DNA of 64,000 bases from CAYSYY01 sp964576115 [NCBI: uncultured Gemmatimonadota bacterium] (GTDB lineage: Bacteria; Blakebacterota; Blakebacteria; Blakebacterales), in NCBI GenBank assembly GCA_964576115.1, contig CAZNUA010000008.1, forward strand, positions 30,141 through 94,140. Direction: 5' to 3'. A program made the position numbers and the translations under genes. Positions 43,675 through 52,419 of this stretch are shown here, piece after piece. Position 1 is the first letter of the stretch. The number at the start of each line of letters is the position of its first letter. The notes beneath the pieces were generated by a model. The model saw only the letters and a list, made by a program, of their open reading frames with translations. It ran no database searches and was not told the origin of the DNA.

Positions 43675-46113
43675 CTACCGCAGGACGACGACCTTGCGCA
43701 CGCTCACAGCCGACCCCGAACGCAGTTCGATGAGGTAGATCCCCGAGGGCACCCTGCTTCCCTCCCGATCGCGTCCGTCCCACTGCACGAAACCTTCGTG
43801 CACCCGGCCCTCCAGCGAACCCTCGAATATGGTGGCGATATGGCGGCCGCGGGTATCGTAGACCCGCAGCTGCACCGGGTGCAGTCCCCAGGACAGGTCG
43901 GAGAGATCGAGCTGCAGACGCACCGGATCGGTCGCAGAGGGATTGGCGGGATTGGGATAGGGCGGCCCCAGACGAACCGCACGTTCACTCTCGGCGTCCA
44001 CGCCCGCAGCGGTCGTCCAGGCTTCGAGCCGCACATCGTCGATCCCCCACCCCGGCGTGCTGTAGAAGTACCGTGTCCACCAGCTGACCCAGAGGCTGCT
44101 GGTGCCCACATACGGGGTCAGGTCGACCGTCACCTCTTCCCAGCCCGCTTTCTCGCCGGTGGTGAAATAGACGACCGGATCGGGAACGGTGGCGCTTCCC
44201 GACACAAAGGGCCGGGGCGAGGGGTGGGTACCGATGGTCACGATAGCCACGTTGCGGGCTCCGACGCCACGCCGGCTGTTGAACCGCAGCCGGGCTCCGT
44301 GAAAGCCCTGCAGGCTGATCGGCTCGTGCAGATCGATCCAGTTGGTGGCGTAGACCACGGCTCCCTCGGGAGCATCGCTCGCGTACCACGATCCCGTCGC
44401 CGCCGTATCGCGGCCGGTCCGCTCGAAACCGCCCAGATCCCAGGCCGAATCGCCCTGCTCCCAGCCCTCGGTCAGCAGCGCCGCAGGCTGCCCGACGGTG
44501 ACTCCGAGCGTGTCGATCCGGGTATACCCGCCGTCGGCGGTGACGAGCAGGGCCAGTTCGATCCGGTGTCCCGCGGCCACGGTTCCGGCCCGCAACGTGA
44601 AAGCATCGGGCAGAACCCGGGTCTGGCCCGGTGCCAGGGTGCCGATCGCGGCCGTGCCGTCGAGCAGGTCGGCATCGGTGCCGATGACGCCGAGAGTTGC
44701 GGTGGCGTTCTCGACACTGCGCGACACCCCGGCGTTGGTCAGGGTGAGGGTCAGCCCGACCGTTTCGCCGGTGTCGAGCCAGCCGTCGGCATCGCCGCCG
44801 CTGTCATCCACCTCGAGCGGTTCGGGAAGTAAAACCCCGCCGGCCAGCCAGGCCGTCATCCAGTTTGAGCTGACATGCTCGTCGACCAGAATCGGGATCC
44901 TCTCGGTGGGTGGCCAGAAGTAGTCGTACCAGGTACCCACCTCCGCCACCATGGCCAGCACTCCCAGGTCGCCGTACTCCCAGTCAACGGCGTCGCCGTT
45001 GGTATGGTAGCCGATCATGTCCGTGCCGGTACCGTAGGGGAAATGATTGGCGGTCGATATGCGGGCCGCCCAGGCCTGAAAGTCATCCAGCCGGTCGACC
45101 GGGTCGGAGGTGTATCCCCACGGGTAGAGGTAGACGTTGGCATACGAATGGTAGTTCAGGGCAAAGTCGAAATCACGGCGTTCGAAGACCTCGCGCACAG
45201 CCCGGGTCTCGGGTTCGGAAAAAGCGGTGGTTCCCCGGTAGGTCTCCGAAGCGGAAAAGGGAGAGGAACCCACATCGTCCTCACCCCAGCGGTACCCGAA
45301 ATTGCGGTTCAGGTCGACCCCGTCCACGTCCTCGGTAAAGATGCCGTCCCCGTTGTTGTCGCGCTTGTTCTTGCGCCACATGTATCCCCCCTCGGGCTGC
45401 ATCACCTCGTTGTAGACATAGCCGTCGGGGTTGATGACCGGAACGAACCAGAGCTCGCGCGAGGCCAGCAGATAGGCGGCTCCCGGATCGCCGGCAGCGT
45501 ACTTACGGGCGATATCCTCCACGAAACCGAGCAGCAGCATGGCGCTGATCGGCTCGCGGGCGTGGATCAGGCTGTTGTAGAAAACGGCCGGACGGCTGAT
45601 GTCGGGAGCCAGCGTATCGGGGGCATCGCTGATGATGAAAGCCCAGACCGGACGGCCTTCCAGGCTGGTACCGACCGTGAACTTCGGGCTGATGATGGCC
45701 GGATACGCAGCCGCCATCTCATCCATCCAGGCCACGATCTCGGTAAAGGTGTAGTACCCGCCCATGCTCCCCGGCCCCAGGCTCGAGTCGAGCCGGCGGG
45801 CGAAGAACTCGGCGGCGTCGGGATGCACGATTTCGAAGGCGATTCCGGCCTGGCGCAGGCGCTCCTGCTCGCTCGGCGTCAGAAAGAGAACCGCCTCATC
45901 GCCGAAGGGGGAACGGAGCGGCTCAAAACCGAGCTCGGCCACCCGTCCGAGGGTCGTCATCGGGGGGGAAACCAGACGAATCATCGCCACCGGCTGCGGT
46001 TCGGGCTCCTGCTGGGCGCCGGCGGCGACCGGCAGGGCCAGCAGGGCAATCAGGAGCAGAGCGGTCGCCGAGCGGCGGTCAGCCGTCCTGAATCTCATCG
46101 GCGCGACGTTCAT
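43675..46113 (-). CDS. Secreted M14 carboxypeptidase with FlgD/T9SS-like C-terminal domain
   Basis: 812 residues from the ATG at 46113 (GAGGAGA about 10 bases upstream; ATG 46098 is possible). Signal peptide at 15-34. The M14 site is H184-x-x-E187 (NSLIHAREP), with NPDGY, DLNRNFGYRWG and NYHSY, and Glu in AEVGTW as catalytic base. A CARDB-like module (~445-555), then a jelly-roll-like module (~560-700) follow. The last ~90 residues start YPNPANPS and end with FVQWDGRDREGSRVPSGIYL, the FlgD-Ig/type-A sorting domain pattern. That domain suggests surface display or type IX-like export. The start overlaps the end of proS by 35 bases. Confidence 0.9.
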   Translation of the reverse strand: MNVAPMRFRTADRRSATALLLIALLALPVAAGAQQEPEPQPVAMIRLVSPPMTTLGRVAELGFEPLRSPFGDEAVLFLTPSEQERLRQAGIAFEIVHPDAAEFFARRLDSSLGPGSMGGYYTFTEIVAWMDEMAAAYPAIISPKFTVGTSLEGRPVWAFIISDAPDTLAPDISRPAVFYNSLIHAREPISAMLLLGFVEDIARKYAAGDPGAAYLLASRELWFVPVINPDGYVYNEVMQPEGGYMWRKNKRDNNGDGIFTEDVDGVDLNRNFGYRWGEDDVGSSPFSASETYRGTTAFSEPETRAVREVFERRDFDFALNYHSYANVYLYPWGYTSDPVDRLDDFQAWAARISTANHFPYGTGTDMIGYHTNGDAVDWEYGDLGVLAMVAEVGTWYDYFWPPTERIPILVDEHVSSNWMTAWLAGGVLLPEPLEVDDSGGDADGWLDTGETVGLTLTLTNAGVSRSVENATATLGVIGTDADLLDGTAAIGTLAPGQTRVLPDAFTLRAGTVAAGHRIELALLVTADGGYTRIDTLGVTVGQPAALLTEGWEQGDSAWDLGGFERTGRDTAATGSWYASDAPEGAVVYATNWIDLHEPISLQGFHGARLRFNSRRGVGARNVAIVTIGTHPSPRPFVSGSATVPDPVVYFTTGEKAGWEEVTVDLTPYVGTSSLWVSWWTRYFYSTPGWGIDDVRLEAWTTAAGVDAESERAVRLGPPYPNPANPSATDPVRLQLDLSDLSWGLHPVQLRVYDTRGRHIATIFEGSLEGRVHEGFVQWDGRDREGSRVPSGIYLIELRSGSAVSVRKVVVLR

Positions 46114-47824
46114 ATCCGGCGATCTCCTCATCGATGGCCTGCCGGAGAAAAGCGGCGGCTTCATCGATGGCGACGTCGTTCTTTTCGCGGTTTCGGGTTC
46201 GTACGATTTCCACCACGCCCTTGTCGAAACCCCGCCGGCCGACCGTTACCCGCAGGGGCAGACCCAGCAGGTCGGCATCGTTGAATTTCGCCCCCGCCCG
46301 CAGATCGCGATCGTCGTACAGCACGTCAAGACCGGTCTCGCGCAGGGCGTCGTAGAGGGCTTCGGCGGCTTCGACCAGTTCGTCATCGGTCATGTTCACG
46401 ACCAGCAGGTGAACGTCGTAGGGCGCAATCGACGCCGGCCACGAGATTCCCTCTTCGGTGGCGTGGCTCTCGATGGCCGCCGCCGCGATCCGCTCCACCC
46501 CGATCCCGTACGAGCCCATGACGATCGGCTTCTCCTCGCCGTTCTCGTCCTGGAAAGTGGCCCCGAGGGCTTCGGAATACTTGGTGCCCAGCTTGAAGAT
46601 GTGTCCCATTTCGACGGCCCTGATGACCCGGACCGCGGCCCCGCACCCGGGGCAGGGTTCGCCTTCCCTGACCAGGCGCAGATCCTCGATACCGGCGCCG
46701 GGAACGTCGCGCTCGAGGTTCAGACCTGTGACGTGGTAATCGTTCCGGTTGGCGCCGGTGGCGCCGTCGAGCAATCCCTCGAGCGACGTGTCGGCCATGA
46801 TCCGCAGTTCCCCGGGCGCCCCGACCGGTCCGATGAATCCGGCCGGCGCCCCCATGATCCGTTCGACCTCTTCGGGTTCGGCCTGACGCACCACCGTCCC
46901 GGCCGCGAGGGCGGCCTTCTCCTCGTTCAGCTCGTGGCTGCCCGGTATCAGAAACATGACCGGTTCGTCCTCGCCGGTCATATAGAGCAGGCTCTTGACG
47001 AGCTGCTCGGGGGTGCGGTCGAGAAAGGCCGAGACCTCTTCGATGGTGCGCTGAGCCGGAGTGTGCACCTCGGCCAGTTCGGTCTGCGATCCGGGGGCCA
47101 CCTTCCAGCCCGAGCCGGCCACCTCGATGTTCATGGCGTAACCGCAGGCATCGCAGACCACGGCCAGGTCCTCGCCCGCCTCACCCTCGACCAGGAATTC
47201 CTGCGAGCCCGACCCCCCCATCAGCCCGCTCGAGGCGCCGACCTCGAAAAAGGTGAAGCCGCAGCGGGCGAAAATCCGCCGGTAGGCCCGGGCGTGCAGT
47301 TCGTAGCCGGCATCGAGCCCCTCGGGAGAGGCATCGAGGGTATAGGAGTCCTTCATGATGAACTGGCGCGAGCGCAGCACTCCGGAGCGGGGGCGCGGTT
47401 CGTCGCGGAACTTGGTCTGGATCTGGTACCAGATCTGCGGCAGGTCGCGGTAGGAGCGGATCTCGTTGCGGGCGATATCGCCCACCACCTCCTCGTGGGT
47501 GGGGGCCAGCAGCATCCAGCGCCCCTTGCGGTCCTGCATCCGGAAAACATCGTCGCCGAAGTCGGCGTTCCGTCCTGTCTCATCCCAGAGATCGAGCGGG
47601 TTGAGGGCCGGATAGTGGAACTCCTGCCCGCCGATGGCGTTCATTTCCTCACGGATGATCTGCGTGGCCTTGAGCATCACCCGCCAGATGAATGGCAGGT
47701 AGGAGTACACCCCGGCGGCGAGCAGACGCACCATACCGCCGCGCAACATGATGCGGTGGCTCAGAACCTCCGCATCGGAGGGATCTTCCTTCAGGGTCGG
47801 GATGAAACTCCGCGACAGCCGCAT
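46079..47824 (-). CDS. proS: Prolyl-tRNA synthetase, bacterial type with editing insert
   Basis: 581 residues from the ATG at 47824 with GGAGG upstream. Class II motifs are in place: GGQEFHYPALNP (motif 1 area), RDEPRPRSGVLRSRQFIMKDSYTLD (motif 2 in outline) and GSYGIGVERI (motif 3). The central ~230-400 region is the YbaK-like insertion that clears mischarged Ala-tRNA. An anticodon-binding domain closes the protein. The downstream M14 gene overlaps it, so both share one mRNA. Confidence 0.96.
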   Translation of the reverse strand: MRLSRSFIPTLKEDPSDAEVLSHRIMLRGGMVRLLAAGVYSYLPFIWRVMLKATQIIREEMNAIGGQEFHYPALNPLDLWDETGRNADFGDDVFRMQDRKGRWMLLAPTHEEVVGDIARNEIRSYRDLPQIWYQIQTKFRDEPRPRSGVLRSRQFIMKDSYTLDASPEGLDAGYELHARAYRRIFARCGFTFFEVGASSGLMGGSGSQEFLVEGEAGEDLAVVCDACGYAMNIEVAGSGWKVAPGSQTELAEVHTPAQRTIEEVSAFLDRTPEQLVKSLLYMTGEDEPVMFLIPGSHELNEEKAALAAGTVVRQAEPEEVERIMGAPAGFIGPVGAPGELRIMADTSLEGLLDGATGANRNDYHVTGLNLERDVPGAGIEDLRLVREGEPCPGCGAAVRVIRAVEMGHIFKLGTKYSEALGATFQDENGEEKPIVMGSYGIGVERIAAAAIESHATEEGISWPASIAPYDVHLLVVNMTDDELVEAAEALYDALRETGLDVLYDDRDLRAGAKFNDADLLGLPLRVTVGRRGFDKGVVEIVRTRNREKNDVAIDEAAAFLRQAIDEEIAGYERRADEIQDG

Positions 47825-47976
47825 GCGGCCTCCTTCGTCAAGCGGTTCGGCGTCGGCTGGCAGACTCCGGAAAGCGTGAATATAGGGCGCATGTCCGTTC
47901 GACGCACCCGTTTGCTGCCGACCGCGGAGCCGGGCAGCGCAGGCCGGCACCCGCGCAGAGACAGCCGTTCTGCCGG

Positions 47977-49467
47977 TTATCGTCGTCCGGCTGCAACCAG
48001 ATGGGCATCGGCGGTCAGATAGAAAAACTTCCGGGTGCCCGGATCGGAAACGACGTACGGCGCCTCCGGATCGAGCCCGTCACGCGCCAGTTCGGTCCCC
48101 GTTGAGCAATCGTAGAGCACCAGTTCGCACCCCTCCCCCTCCCCGCGTGCCGCCAGGGCGATCGCACCCTCTCCGCGGTCCTGCCCGGGATGACTGATGA
48201 CCGCCGGCCCCGGGGCACCGTCCGCGGAAGCCGGCAGGGGTACGCTCCACATCTGCCGGGCCCGGGCATCGAGGCGAAGCAGCGTTCCCCCCGACGGACT
48301 CTGCATCACGAAAAGCAGCCCGTCGTCCCAGGCCACGATCGTCTCCTGTGCACCGCGGAGCGACCGGTATCCGCCCCGGTTGTTCTCCACGCTCCGGCCG
48401 TTGGACACACTCCAGAGGGCAGCTCCGCCGCCCGCTTCGGGGCTCAGAACGCCTTCGGAACTCCAGATCACCGGGGCCGCGGATGGAATGGCCGCCCGGG
48501 CCGGGCTGCGCCAGCGTTCCTCCCCGGTATTGACGTGCACCATCTGCAGCCGGTTCCCCTCGGCGGTCTGGACCAGCAGCCAGGGCGAGCGGACCTCACG
48601 CGGTCGCCAGCGGCCCCGGAACGTCCAGAGAATCGCGCCGCTCCTGCGATCGAGGCGGTACAGGTTCTCCCCCGCAGCGCAGAGCACCTCGCCGGTCGAG
48701 TTCAGCAGCAGGTCGCTCCCCGCCTCTTCACCGGCCAGGTAACCGACCCACTGCAGGTCGCCGCTCTCCAGTGCGATGGCGGCTACCGACAGGGTCGGCT
48801 CGCGCCGGTCGGTACGGTACAGAATGCCGTTGCTTGCGACATACCAGCGGGCCGGATCCGGCCGTATTCCGAACTCCACGTCGGGCAGCGGCGCCAGGCC
48901 GGTTTCCCAGATCACGTCGCCTTCCGCGAGCGAGAGGGCGACGAGAGCGCTCCCGCCGTCTGTCGACCGCACCAGCAGGAGCAGCCTCCCGGCTTCACTC
49001 AGGGCCTCGATGCAGATACAGTCTCCCGCCACCTGGTCGGTATCCCAGAGCACCGCTCCGGTCCGGGGATCGATCGCCCGCAGGCGGTAGGAACGCCCCG
49101 TCGTCATACCCGAGACGGGGGGCGGGCGATCGAATCGCTGCTGCACGATCAGCCCGAAGGCCCCGGCGTCCTCGATCCGCACCTCCCGCGCGCCGTCTGC
49201 GGACAGACTCCACCGCAGCGTTCCCGAGTCGCCGTCATAGGCTTCGAGGTTCCGGTCACTCACCCTGACCGGTAGATCGGGCCGCGGGAGCAGGAGCGCC
49301 CTGCTCGATCCACTGATCGGAGCAGTCCAGAGATACTCGGGGACCGACCCCTGACACCGCCGGCCCTCCTCCCCACCTGCCCGCACGGCAGGATCGGGGT
49401 TGATCACGGCAAGAAAGGCAATGAACACGGCGGCGCCGAGGCCGCCCGGTGTGCGATAACCGCTCAC
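47977..49467 (-). CDS. Secreted PQQ-type beta-propeller protein
   Basis: 496 residues from a GTG at 49467, after AGGAGGTGAG. A signal-like hydrophobic stretch covers residues 8-24. PQQ/BamB-like blades repeat as DGDSGTLRWSL, DPRTGAVLWDT, LAEGDVIWETG, LESGDLQWVG, DRRSGAILWTF and VNTGEERWRS. The usual cofactor residues of quinoprotein dehydrogenases are not evident, so a scaffold or sensor role is more likely. It ends the three-gene operon with the lipoprotein and the TolB-N-like protein. Confidence 0.82.
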   Translation of the reverse strand: MSGYRTPGGLGAAVFIAFLAVINPDPAVRAGGEEGRRCQGSVPEYLWTAPISGSSRALLLPRPDLPVRVSDRNLEAYDGDSGTLRWSLSADGAREVRIEDAGAFGLIVQQRFDRPPPVSGMTTGRSYRLRAIDPRTGAVLWDTDQVAGDCICIEALSEAGRLLLLVRSTDGGSALVALSLAEGDVIWETGLAPLPDVEFGIRPDPARWYVASNGILYRTDRREPTLSVAAIALESGDLQWVGYLAGEEAGSDLLLNSTGEVLCAAGENLYRLDRRSGAILWTFRGRWRPREVRSPWLLVQTAEGNRLQMVHVNTGEERWRSPARAAIPSAAPVIWSSEGVLSPEAGGGAALWSVSNGRSVENNRGGYRSLRGAQETIVAWDDGLLFVMQSPSGGTLLRLDARARQMWSVPLPASADGAPGPAVISHPGQDRGEGAIALAARGEGEGCELVLYDCSTGTELARDGLDPEAPYVVSDPGTRKFFYLTADAHLVAAGRR

Positions 49468-49540
49468 GGTGCGTTCTCACCTCCTGTGTCGTTCCACCCC
49501 CTGGCCGGGGCGTGGGTGATACCACCTGCCAGCCTTCGGC

Positions 49541-50545
49541 TCAGTCCCTGAACCGTAGGCCGAATCCGATCCGGAGAACAGGAGATCCCGGGAACGGGCC
49601 GCTGTCGGGGATCGCCTCGAGCCCCACGAAGAAGGGGCGCGTATCGAGTTCAGCGCTGGTCAGCACCAGCGTGTCCACCAGGTTGAAGAGATAGGCCGCC
49701 ACGACCAGACCGGTGGCCCGCCGGCGCCGGACTTCCTCCAGGCGCCGCGCGGCCGCGGCCTGCAGGTGATGTTCCCAGTCCTCATCGGCGGCCGCAAAGA
49801 ACGCCGCGGCCCCCACGTCGGAACCATATACCAGGTAATGCCACTGCTGCTCGTTCCAGACGAACTGGGTCGTGTATTTGTCCCGATCGAAGGTGAACCG
49901 GTCGGCCCGCGGGATCGTGAGGGCATAGGCCAGGGCGCCGCCGAACAGGGCCACACTCAGGAGCCCGTGCAGCGGTTTTTCCTTGAGTACCTGCCCCAGA
50001 CCGGGGACGACCAGGGAGAGGAAGAGAGCGCTGTCCGAAGAGGAGTAATTCCCCGCTTTGGAGAGTTCCCCGGCCAGTTCGTCCAGGCCGGCCCGCAGTT
50101 CGGCCTCGGATGCGAAGCGGAAGGCGACACAGTTCAGCACCTCCTTCTCTTCGCGGCTGAACGAGACTGAGCTCAGCTCGAAGCCGCCCCCGCTCGGCCG
50201 ACGCAGAACCGTGGCCACGACGAAGGCGACTCCGGTCGAACCGGCCAGTTCGCTCAACCCGCTCGCATCCTCGACCACGTCGCTGAGACGACGATCGGAC
50301 ATGATCGTCTCGAGACGGGTGCGCTCGGTAATGTGCTTGCCGGGGGGAACGCTGATACCGCTCAGGAGCGCCTCGTGGATCTCCGTTGCCAGGGCTTCGT
50401 CGCCGCTCTCGGCCAGCACGGGCAGCACCAGGATCTCCTCGATCCTCAGATACTGGGCCCGCACCGGCCGGGTGTCCGGAATGAGGCATGTCGCCAGAAC
50501 GGCCGCCAGGCCGACCGCTGCAGCTGTTATCCCGCGCCGCCTCAC
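49541..50545 (-). CDS. Secreted protein with TolB-N/CsgG-like and DUF5683-like regions
   Basis: 334 residues. Signal peptide at 8-30. Residues ~35-165 resemble the TolB N-terminal/CsgG-like fold (ILVLPVLAES, ITERTRLETIMSDRRLSDVVEDASG, GVAFVVATVL). A membrane-associated stretch LSLVVPGLGQVLKEKPLHGLLSVALFGG in outline follows, typical of DUF5683 proteins. The end RIGFGLRFRD could be a beta strand. Function unknown. Its start overlaps the lipoprotein gene's stop (50542-50545). Confidence 0.65.
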   Translation of the reverse strand: MRRRGITAAAVGLAAVLATCLIPDTRPVRAQYLRIEEILVLPVLAESGDEALATEIHEALLSGISVPPGKHITERTRLETIMSDRRLSDVVEDASGLSELAGSTGVAFVVATVLRRPSGGGFELSSVSFSREEKEVLNCVAFRFASEAELRAGLDELAGELSKAGNYSSSDSALFLSLVVPGLGQVLKEKPLHGLLSVALFGGALAYALTIPRADRFTFDRDKYTTQFVWNEQQWHYLVYGSDVGAAAFFAAADEDWEHHLQAAAARRLEEVRRRRATGLVVAAYLFNLVDTLVLTSAELDTRPFFVGLEAIPDSGPFPGSPVLRIGFGLRFRD

Positions 50546-51687
50546 GGGGTCGCCTCCCCCCGGCCATACCAGAGCTGCTGAGCTCCGCCGGCATAAAAAC
50601 TCACGTGGAAAACTCCGGTCTCATCGACCAGAAAATCGTAGCGGCCCTGCTGATCGAAACCGCCGAAACGGCTCACCTTCTGCCAGCCCGAACCGGGCCC
50701 GTACCGGGCGACGATGAGGTGCCGATTCCGGGCGTACGCTGCGTACAGATCCCCTCCGGGCCCGGAACGCAGATGGACCAGGGTATTCCTCACTCCCGAA
50801 TCGACCGTGCCTCCGGCACTGTCGCGCAGCTCTCCGCTCCGATCCAGGTAGAGCAGATGCCGGTTTCCGGCGGCGTCGAAACCGACCGCGACCGCTCGTT
50901 CTCCGTAATCCAGAGCCGAAGCATTGTTGGTGACTCTGACGACACTCCATTCCTGCCACGGACCGGCACCCGATGACGCCGTCAACAGCCTGACGCTGAA
51001 TGACGCCCGCGGTCCCACTCCTCCATGAGAATCCCTGCTCAGAACTCCCAGGGCAGGTCCTCCATCGCCCCAGGCAAAGCCCAGATATGGCCGCAGATAC
51101 GAAACCGAGTAGGTGCTCTGCAGCACCCATGCCCCCCCGCTCCTGATCCAGTAGCGGATCCGGCCCGTGCCGTCGGCGCTACGCACGGCCGAAGACATCT
51201 CGACCAGGTGCAGGCCGTCCGGCCGTTCCCGGAATATGACCGCTTCCCCGCCTTCGGCCATCGGCAGAGTGGAGGGCGTCAGACGTTCGACGCTCCACGC
51301 GGTGCCGTCGAAAAGAGCGTAACGCAGCTGGAAAAACCAGCCGTCGTGATAGGCCAGATGCACCTGGTCGGCGGCATCGATATGAATGGCCACGTGAGCT
51401 CCCACCCAGCCGGCGCTGTCCACCAGGGTGTCCTGCCACTGCCGGGGAGCGATGCGGTGGGCGAGATGCAGTTTGTGCCGCCGGGGATCGTGCCAGGCCA
51501 GGTGAACCGTCCCGTCACCGGCGACCGCCACCGCACTGTGCAGGCCCAGTTCCTGCCCCGCAACGACCGGTTCGAAGATCCAGTCTTCCCCTCCGGGACC
51601 GGTGAGGTCACCGTTGTCGCAGCCCGACAGCAGCAGTGCGAGAAAGACGCCGGCCAGAATAACGTTGCGATGCTGTCGTGGGATCAT
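50542..51687 (-). CDS. Lipoprotein with predicted beta-propeller
   Basis: 381 residues from the ATG at 51687; an earlier TTG at 51702 is possible. The signal ends in the lipobox LLSGC (Cys at ~24), so it is lipid-anchored, and the next residues DN may favour retention at the inner membrane by E. coli rules, which may not hold here. The mature protein shows repeats of ~50 residues (DGTVHLAWHDPRRHKLHLAH, ADQVHLAYHDGWFFQLRYA, DGLHLVEMSS, AGNRHLLYLDRSGELRDS) like BNR/NHL propellers. Specific role unknown. Confidence 0.75.
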   Translation of the reverse strand: MIPRQHRNVILAGVFLALLLSGCDNGDLTGPGGEDWIFEPVVAGQELGLHSAVAVAGDGTVHLAWHDPRRHKLHLAHRIAPRQWQDTLVDSAGWVGAHVAIHIDAADQVHLAYHDGWFFQLRYALFDGTAWSVERLTPSTLPMAEGGEAVIFRERPDGLHLVEMSSAVRSADGTGRIRYWIRSGGAWVLQSTYSVSYLRPYLGFAWGDGGPALGVLSRDSHGGVGPRASFSVRLLTASSGAGPWQEWSVVRVTNNASALDYGERAVAVGFDAAGNRHLLYLDRSGELRDSAGGTVDSGVRNTLVHLRSGPGGDLYAAYARNRHLIVARYGPGSGWQKVSRFGGFDQQGRYDFLVDETGVFHVSFYAGGAQQLWYGRGEATP

Positions 51688-51810
51688 ACCTGGTTCTTTC
51701 AACCCGGGAAACGGATGTCAGCCGGGAGTGTAGGGCGTGAAGCTGAATGCCTCCAATGAAAAAGGGGCACCTGCAGTGCCCCTCGGCGACGTTCGTGGTC
51801 ATTCAGGATC

Positions 51811-51887
51811 TGGTACCCCGGGCGAGATTCGAACTCACGACCTCTTGCTCCGGAGGCAAGCGCTCTATCCAGCTGAGCTACCGGGGC
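51811..51887 (-). tRNA. tRNA-Arg (CCG)
   Basis: 77 bases including an encoded CCA. Acceptor GCCCCGG pairs with CCGGGGT (first pair G-U). D arm GCTC/GAGC, anticodon stem CTTGC/GCAAG with loop CTCCGGA (anticodon CCG), and T arm GTGAG-TTCGAAT-CTCGC. A in the D loop (GGATA) fits arginine identity. The 5' end overlaps the stop codon of the upstream HTH gene. Confidence 0.96.
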
Positions 51888-52117
51888 GAGACTTCCGGGA
51901 CTTTTTCGGCCTCTTCGGTTTGCAGCGCTTGGATCCGACTGCCCGAACGGAGGAACTGCTCGAATTCGTCCTTCATGATAAGATAACGTCCCCCGACCCT
52001 GAGGCCAGGGACAACTCCGCTCTTGATATATTTCAGCACCGTCTGGCGCGACACCCCGAGTATTTCGGCCACTTCGCTGACGAAGTAGACCCTGCGTTCG
52101 ACCTCCACGACGACCAT
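51878..52117 (-). CDS. Small excisionase-type HTH DNA-binding protein
   Basis: 79 residues from the ATG at 52117; a GTG at 52108 has better spacing to the AGGAGG and is equally possible (76 residues). VYFVSEVAEILGVSRQTVLKY followed by VPGLRVGGRYLI is the MerR-like winged helix of HTH_17/excisionase proteins. A Gln/Glu-rich tail follows. The stop TAG is made of tRNA bases 8-10, so gene and tRNA share a transcript. No integrase or repeat is next to it, so a recent mobile element is not indicated. Confidence 0.8.
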   Translation of the reverse strand: MVVVEVERRVYFVSEVAEILGVSRQTVLKYIKSGVVPGLRVGGRYLIMKDEFEQFLRSGSRIQALQTEEAEKVPEVSPR

Positions 52118-52185
52118 CCTCCTGCCTTCGTCGCCCCTCCTTGTCTCTGACCATCGTGAAAGGGGGCAACGTCGCAAAGGATATA

Positions 52186-52214
52186 CGCTTACACCACTTT
52201 CCTCATCTTGTCAA
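52186..52214 (-). promoter_or_regulatory. Possible promoter of the HTH/tRNA-Arg unit
   Basis: Minus-strand TTGACA (52209-52214) with TAAGCG 17 bases on (52186-52191); GTATAT lies 5 bases further. The -35 box is perfect, the -10 weak. The rest of 52118-52419 holds no gene; a short direct repeat CATCTGGATA/CATCTGGATG occurs near 52234-52253. Confidence 0.4.
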
Positions 52215-52419
52215 AGATATTTTCACTTCCCTGCATCTGGATACATCTGGATGGTCTTCGATGGAAAAAGGCGGCCTATCTGCTGCTTGCTGACAGCTGT
52301 GAATCACAGATACACCGTGTCGATTATTGCCGCCCGATACAGGGATGACAGGAATGGCGTCAGTGCCCTGCCCGGGGGCCGAATCGGCGCTGTGGGGATG
52401 GACTGTGGGATGGATGGCG

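Noticed and set aside
45764-48022. 752-codon plus-strand frame
   Set aside because: Opposite proS and the M14 gene, both firmly identified.
51811-52117. tRNA plus excisionase-like gene as an integrated element
   Set aside because: No integrase, no repeated tRNA 3' end and no composition change within the window; the HTH type is also common in ordinary regulators.
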